A DNA stretch of 25,540 nucleotides from contig DAIORT010000016.1 of assembly GCA_036752905.1 (NCBI GenBank), forward strand, positions 1 through 25,540. Reading direction: 5' to 3'. The notes beneath the pieces are model-generated. The model did not search any database, was not told where the DNA came from, and saw nothing but the letters and a program-made list of their open reading frames with translations. The translations under genes and the position numbers were made by a program. Source of the stretch: UBA4877 sp002399345 (GTDB lineage Bacteria; Bacillota; Thermoanaerobacteria; Thermoanaerobacterales; UBA4877). Positions 22,083-25,540 of this stretch are shown here, in pieces (the first letter of the stretch is position 1; each line of letters opens with the position of its first letter).

Positions 22083-22892
22083 ATGGTGGATGATAAAATC
22101 TACGATGAGATTGCCGCGAAGCATAAAGCAAGATGCAAGGATACTATTTTTCAGGATGCAAATATTTACATGTTAAGTATGCCGGGACAGGATGGTCTTT
22201 ATAGCTGCTATGATACCGAGCAGGCCGTGCTTAAAGGAATCAGCCAGGGAGATGTGGAGAGGGTAGAGCAGCTCTTTTTAAGTGGCTTTGGCGATTCATT
22301 TAAAGAGGCCGGGTCTTTTTCAGATGATTACTATAAGAATTTTGAGTATGTCAGCGCCACCTCCATTGCCTTATATGCCCGGGCGGCTATAGAAGGAGGC
22401 GTATGTGTCCAGGCTGCCTACGTGCTTCAGGATTACTTTTTGCAGAAGCTTTCTAAGGTTACTTATTTGCAGGATTATTACAATTTGAATTATGAAGCCC
22501 CCATCACCTTTGCCAATATTGTAAGAGATTCCACACATACCTCAGCCCGCGATAACCGGATTAATCAGGTTAAAGAATACATACGCAGTAATGTCTGCAG
22601 TCATTTAACAGAACAGTCCATTGCAAAGGTTTTTAACATGAGCACGGATCATTTATCCCGGCTGTTTCATAAAGAACTGGGGGTCACTATTAATCAGTAT
22701 ATCCGGCAGCAGCGTGTATATGCCGCGCAGGACCTGCTGAAATATACCGATTACACTATTTCTAATATATCTGTTATACTGGGATTTTCATCACAGAGTT
22801 ATTTTGGAAAAACATTTAAATATTACACCGGCGTGACCCCGGCAAAATATCGTGTTGAAAATAAGAAAAGCCTTGAAGTGAAGAAGGCTTAA
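22083..22892 (+). CDS. AraC-family transcriptional regulator
   Basis: A 269-residue regulator. The C-terminal 100 residues hold both AraC helix-turn-helix units: LTEQSIAKVFNMSTDHLSRLFHKELGVTINQYI, and DYTISNISVILGFSSQSYFGKTFKYYTGVTPAKYR with the family's G-F-x-x-x-S-Y-F-x-x-x-F-K. The N-terminal part (about 165 residues) has no cupin signature and resembles the helical sensor-like region of YSIRK-type or other clostridial AraC proteins; its ligand is unknown. The start is ATG 22083 with GAGGTGA 5 bases before. It lies between the TDT transporter and the large oxidoreductase, and is a likely activator of one or both. Confidence 0.9.
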   Translation: MVDDKIYDEIAAKHKARCKDTIFQDANIYMLSMPGQDGLYSCYDTEQAVLKGISQGDVERVEQLFLSGFGDSFKEAGSFSDDYYKNFEYVSATSIALYARAAIEGGVCVQAAYVLQDYFLQKLSKVTYLQDYYNLNYEAPITFANIVRDSTHTSARDNRINQVKEYIRSNVCSHLTEQSIAKVFNMSTDHLSRLFHKELGVTINQYIRQQRVYAAQDLLKYTDYTISNISVILGFSSQSYFGKTFKYYTGVTPAKYRVENKKSLEVKKA

Positions 22893-22963
22893 AAAACTAT
22901 TGTATCTGCAATAATTATCAAAAATAGCGGAAAAGTGATATACAGTTTATACCTTCCTGTAGT

Positions 22964-22969
22964 TATAAT
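22964..22969 (+). promoter_or_regulatory. -10 element of the oxidoreductase gene, probably activator dependent
   Basis: A perfect TATAAT without a good -35 (TACAGT at the right distance). A loose direct repeat (AGTTTATA at 22945 and AGTTATA at 22961) lies across the promoter, which would suit an AraC-type activator such as the gene upstream. The repeat is short and may be chance. Confidence 0.45.
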
Positions 22970-23043
22970 CATTCTATGAATACTTGTGAATTTGTTGTCA
23001 GATTCATGGTATCTAACAGAATAACTATGGGGAGGTTTTTTCA

Positions 23044-25540
23044 ATGGGGGACGTTGTAAACAAGGAGATTTACTGTCAGCTGGCAAACGTTATCGATGGA
23101 AGGGCACCCGATGTGGAGAAGGGCAGGAATTGGGATGACCCCTGGGTGCAAATATTGGCGGAAATGGTGGACGAGCGCAGGGCAAAGGCTTCCATGTTGT
23201 GTAAACCTGTCTACCAAACTGCGCGGCAGATTGCAGATGATGCAGGCCTGTCAGTGGATGGTATTTTAGGTGACTTGTATATGGCTGCGGAGAAGGGCGT
23301 ACTGATTGTTGTCGACCGGGATGGCACCGACTATTTCAAGCTTTCGGGCTGGGCGCCGGGCATAGCGGAGCACTGCCTGCTGAACCACGATATTAACGAA
23401 AAGAAGATGGCGCAGCTTTTTTGCAGTATTGGTGAAGGCGGTTTGATGATGTATCAGAATGTTCCGGAGGGACGAGGTATTCTGAGGGCGATACCTATCG
23501 GAAAAACTGTAGAGGCAGAGTCAAATATATTGTCCCATGAACAGGTCAAAACATATCTTGATCAGAGCGATTACTATTCTGTGGCAGATTGCGCCTGCCG
23601 TAAGGCCGAGTATCTGGTAGGAAATGCCTGCGAACATCCATGGAGGGATATGTGTCTGCAGATAGGCGATGAGGCGAAATACTATGTCCGTACCGGCCGC
23701 GCGAGGAGGGTCACACGGAAAGAGGCCGAGGATCTTCTGCTCAAAGCGGAGCGGCTGGGCTTAGTGCATCAGATCTTCAATAACGAGGGCGAGGACACCT
23801 CCTCATTCATCTGCAACTGCTGCGGATGTTCATGTATGGGGCTGCGCAGCGAAAATAATTTCCGCCTGCCTGATTTCAGCCGCAGTAACTTTGTTGCGGA
23901 AGTAGACCCAGATAACTGTGTTGCCTGCGGTGAATGTGTGGAGTACTGTAATATGGGAGCACTGCATCTCGGCAATACTTTCTGTGATATTGAGAAGCAG
24001 ACACCGCAAATGGATAAATATCCTGCTGATAATTTCTGGACGGAAGAGGATATTAACCCCGAATGGAATAAGAAGGTCATGGTCAATGACTACGGAACGA
24101 GCCCATGCAAGGCTAAGTGTCCGGCGCATATCTCTGTGCAAGGTTACATCAGCAAGGCCGGCAAAGGCGAATATGACGAGGCGCTGAAAGTGATAAAGAG
24201 GGATAACCCGTTGCCCGCGGTCTGCGGACGTATTTGTCCGCGCAGCTGTGAGGAGGAATGTACCCGTGCCAAGATTGATGAGTCGGTTGCCATTGACGAT
24301 ATAAAGAGGTTTATTGCGGATAAGGAGCTTGACAGCAAAAACTGTTATGTACCGCCCGTTTATGAGCATTATCAGGATAAGGTGGCCGTGATCGGTTCCG
24401 GCCCGGCGGGCTTAAGCTGTGCATATTATCTTGCCGCAGAGGGTTACCCGGTAACGGTATTTGAGAAGCAGGACAGGCTTGGCGGTATGCTTACACTAGG
24501 TATTCCTTCTTTCCGTTTGGAAAAGGAGATCATTGATGCTGAAATAGACGTACTCCGTGAGCTAGGAGTGGAATTTAAGACTGGTGTCGAGGTGGGCAGA
24601 AACGGAACCATAAGCAGCCTGCGTGCGGAGGGCTACAAAGCCTTCTATATAGCCGTAGGTGCACAGGGCGGCCGTGCTCTTAATGTGGAGGGCGAAAACC
24701 TAGCCGGTGTTGTATCGGGTGTGGATTTTCTGCGAGAAGTCAACCTAGGCAAGACAGATAGTCTGGAGGGCAAGACAGTCGTAATAGGCGGCGGCAATGT
24801 TGCCATCGACGTGGCTCGGTCTGCTGTCCGTCTCGGTTCACAGTCAACGCAGATGTTCTGCTTGGAAAGTGATGCGGAGATGCCTGCACTGGATGAAGAA
24901 AAGGAGGAGGCTACTGGTGAGGGCATTGTTATAAACAATTCATGGGGGCCGAAACGCGTACTGGGTGAGAACGGCAGGGTAACGGGTGTTGAGTTCATGC
25001 GCTGCCTGTCTGTGTTCGATGAAAATAAACGGTTTGCGCCAAAGTATGATGAGAATGATACCATAATCGTAGAATGCTCTAATGTACTGGTTTCAATAGG
25101 CCAGGCCATAGAATGGGGCAGGCTTCTGGCAGGCAGCAAGGCTGCCCTGACGGTACGAAAAACCCTGAAAGTTGCAGACATCACATACCAGACCGGCGAG
25201 GTGGATGTCTTCGCGGGTGGCGATGCTGTTACCGGCCCGAGATTTGCCATTGACGCCATAGCGTCCGGCAAATCCGGGGCTATATCAATCCATCGTTTTC
25301 TGCGCAGCAGGAGCCTTACCATGCGCCGTGAACGTGAATACAAGCCCTTTGACCAGGACAATGCCGATTACAGCGGTTTTGATAGTATGCCTCGCCAGCG
25401 GCCGGCAAGCGTCAATCATAAGGCGTCCAAGGGGACGTTCAAGGACCTGCGCACCAATCTTACTGAAGAGCAAATCCAGAGAGAGGCCAAGCGCTGCCTT
25501 GGCTGCGGCGTAACCATAGTGGACCCGTGGATGTGCATCG
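23044..25540 (+). CDS. Large Fe-S/FAD/NAD(P) oxidoreductase with GltD-like core (3' end outside window)
   Basis: An uninterrupted frame of at least 832 residues from ATG 23044 (GGGGAGG about 9 bases before) to the right edge. Residues 1-130 resemble a winged-helix-like N-domain. Residues 180-265 hold cysteines in CACR and CNCCGCSC (C257-C264). Residues 292-302 form a ferredoxin CxxCxxCxxxC. From about 350 a GltD-type module follows: CKAKCPAHISVQGYISKAGKGEYDEAL, then NPLPAVCGRICPRSCEEECTR. FAD binding is GSGPAG (451-456) with EKQDRLGGML, NAD(P) binding is GGGNVA (582-587), and the closing FAD motif is GGDAVTGP near 725. A further cysteine pair (CLGCG) begins at the edge. It should move electrons between NAD(P)H, FAD and Fe-S centres in the cytosol; the partner substrate is unknown. 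Confidence 0.9.
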   Translation, partial: MGDVVNKEIYCQLANVIDGRAPDVEKGRNWDDPWVQILAEMVDERRAKASMLCKPVYQTARQIADDAGLSVDGILGDLYMAAEKGVLIVVDRDGTDYFKLSGWAPGIAEHCLLNHDINEKKMAQLFCSIGEGGLMMYQNVPEGRGILRAIPIGKTVEAESNILSHEQVKTYLDQSDYYSVADCACRKAEYLVGNACEHPWRDMCLQIGDEAKYYVRTGRARRVTRKEAEDLLLKAERLGLVHQIFNNEGEDTSSFICNCCGCSCMGLRSENNFRLPDFSRSNFVAEVDPDNCVACGECVEYCNMGALHLGNTFCDIEKQTPQMDKYPADNFWTEEDINPEWNKKVMVNDYGTSPCKAKCPAHISVQGYISKAGKGEYDEALKVIKRDNPLPAVCGRICPRSCEEECTRAKIDESVAIDDIKRFIADKELDSKNCYVPPVYEHYQDKVAVIGSGPAGLSCAYYLAAEGYPVTVFEKQDRLGGMLTLGIPSFRLEKEIIDAEIDVLRELGVEFKTGVEVGRNGTISSLRAEGYKAFYIAVGAQGGRALNVEGENLAGVVSGVDFLREVNLGKTDSLEGKTVVIGGGNVAIDVARSAVRLGSQSTQMFCLESDAEMPALDEEKEEATGEGIVINNSWGPKRVLGENGRVTGVEFMRCLSVFDENKRFAPKYDENDTIIVECSNVLVSIGQAIEWGRLLAGSKAALTVRKTLKVADITYQTGEVDVFAGGDAVTGPRFAIDAIASGKSGAISIHRFLRSRSLTMRREREYKPFDQDNADYSGFDSMPRQRPASVNHKASKGTFKDLRTNLTEEQIQREAKRCLGCGVTIVDPWMCI

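Noticed and set aside
22868..22890. Hairpin AAGCCTT/AAGGCTT at the end of the AraC gene
   Set aside because: It is followed by A residues, not T, on the plus strand, and no minus-strand gene needs it; probably a coding coincidence.
24645..25361. 238-codon open frame on the minus strand
   Set aside because: Antisense to the FAD/NAD(P) oxidoreductase, Ser/Arg/Pro-rich low-complexity shadow of a GC-rich gene.
1..25540. CRISPR arrays, tRNA or rRNA genes, insertion sequences, phage or toxin-antitoxin genes
   Set aside because: No regularly spaced repeats, cloverleaf-like segments, transposase motifs or terminal inverted repeats were seen on reading.

Overview
The window looks like chromosomal DNA of a low-to-moderate GC Gram-positive bacterium, most likely an anaerobic clostridial Bacillota. 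The evidence is strong Shine-Dalgarno sites (GGAGG types), frequent ATA and AGG codons, Lac-family PTS proteins, a DUF871/MupG protein, a C_GCAxxG_C_C protein and a ferredoxin/GltD-type flavoprotein. Genus cannot be fixed by eye. I see no rRNA, tRNA, CRISPR array, insertion sequence or phage gene.

Layout. (1) 1-2624: the end of a probable GNAT acetyltransferase, then a tight operon of a PIG-L-like deacetylase, PTS EIIB, PTS EIIA and MupG (6-phospho-muramidase family), closed by a terminator. It looks like salvage of a phosphorylated amino-sugar disaccharide, but no EIIC membrane subunit is in view. (2) 2680-3308: a DedA membrane protein. (3) 3314-11480: the centrepiece, a rearranged relative of the poorly understood E. 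coli yhf (php) operon. Two transcription units are seen: yhfU-yhfT-amidase-like gene, then yhfZ-yhfY-yhfS-yhfX-yhfW. The phosphotriesterase-like gene yhfV/php of E. coli is absent, and a divergent amidase-signature gene stands in the cluster. Each unit begins with a good sigma-A promoter followed four bases later by the same 25-bp operator (GTACAA-N11-TTGTAC). A decayed third copy lies before yhfY. YhfZ, the GntR-like regulator in the cluster, is the natural candidate ligand.

(4) 11531-14047: a CarD-family RNA polymerase-binding protein on the minus strand and a signal-less gamma-glutamyltransferase on the plus strand. (5) 14118-19211: a TetR-family repressor divergent from a MacB-like exporter (ATPase, 771-aa FtsX-type permease, HlyD-type adaptor). 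Palindromes fill the shared promoter region. (6) 19339-20426: a stand-alone prfA (release factor 1). (7) 20459-25540: a redox-flavoured group, comprising a C_GCAxxG_C_C protein, a TDT-family transporter, an AraC-type regulator, and a large Fe-S/FAD/NAD(P) oxidoreductase that runs off the right edge.

The most notable material is the yhf-like cluster: its duplicated operator gives direct sequence evidence that the two units form one regulon, and its gene content differs from the E. coli model. Functions of the yhf proteins remain inferred from family resemblance recalled from memory; no database search was run.
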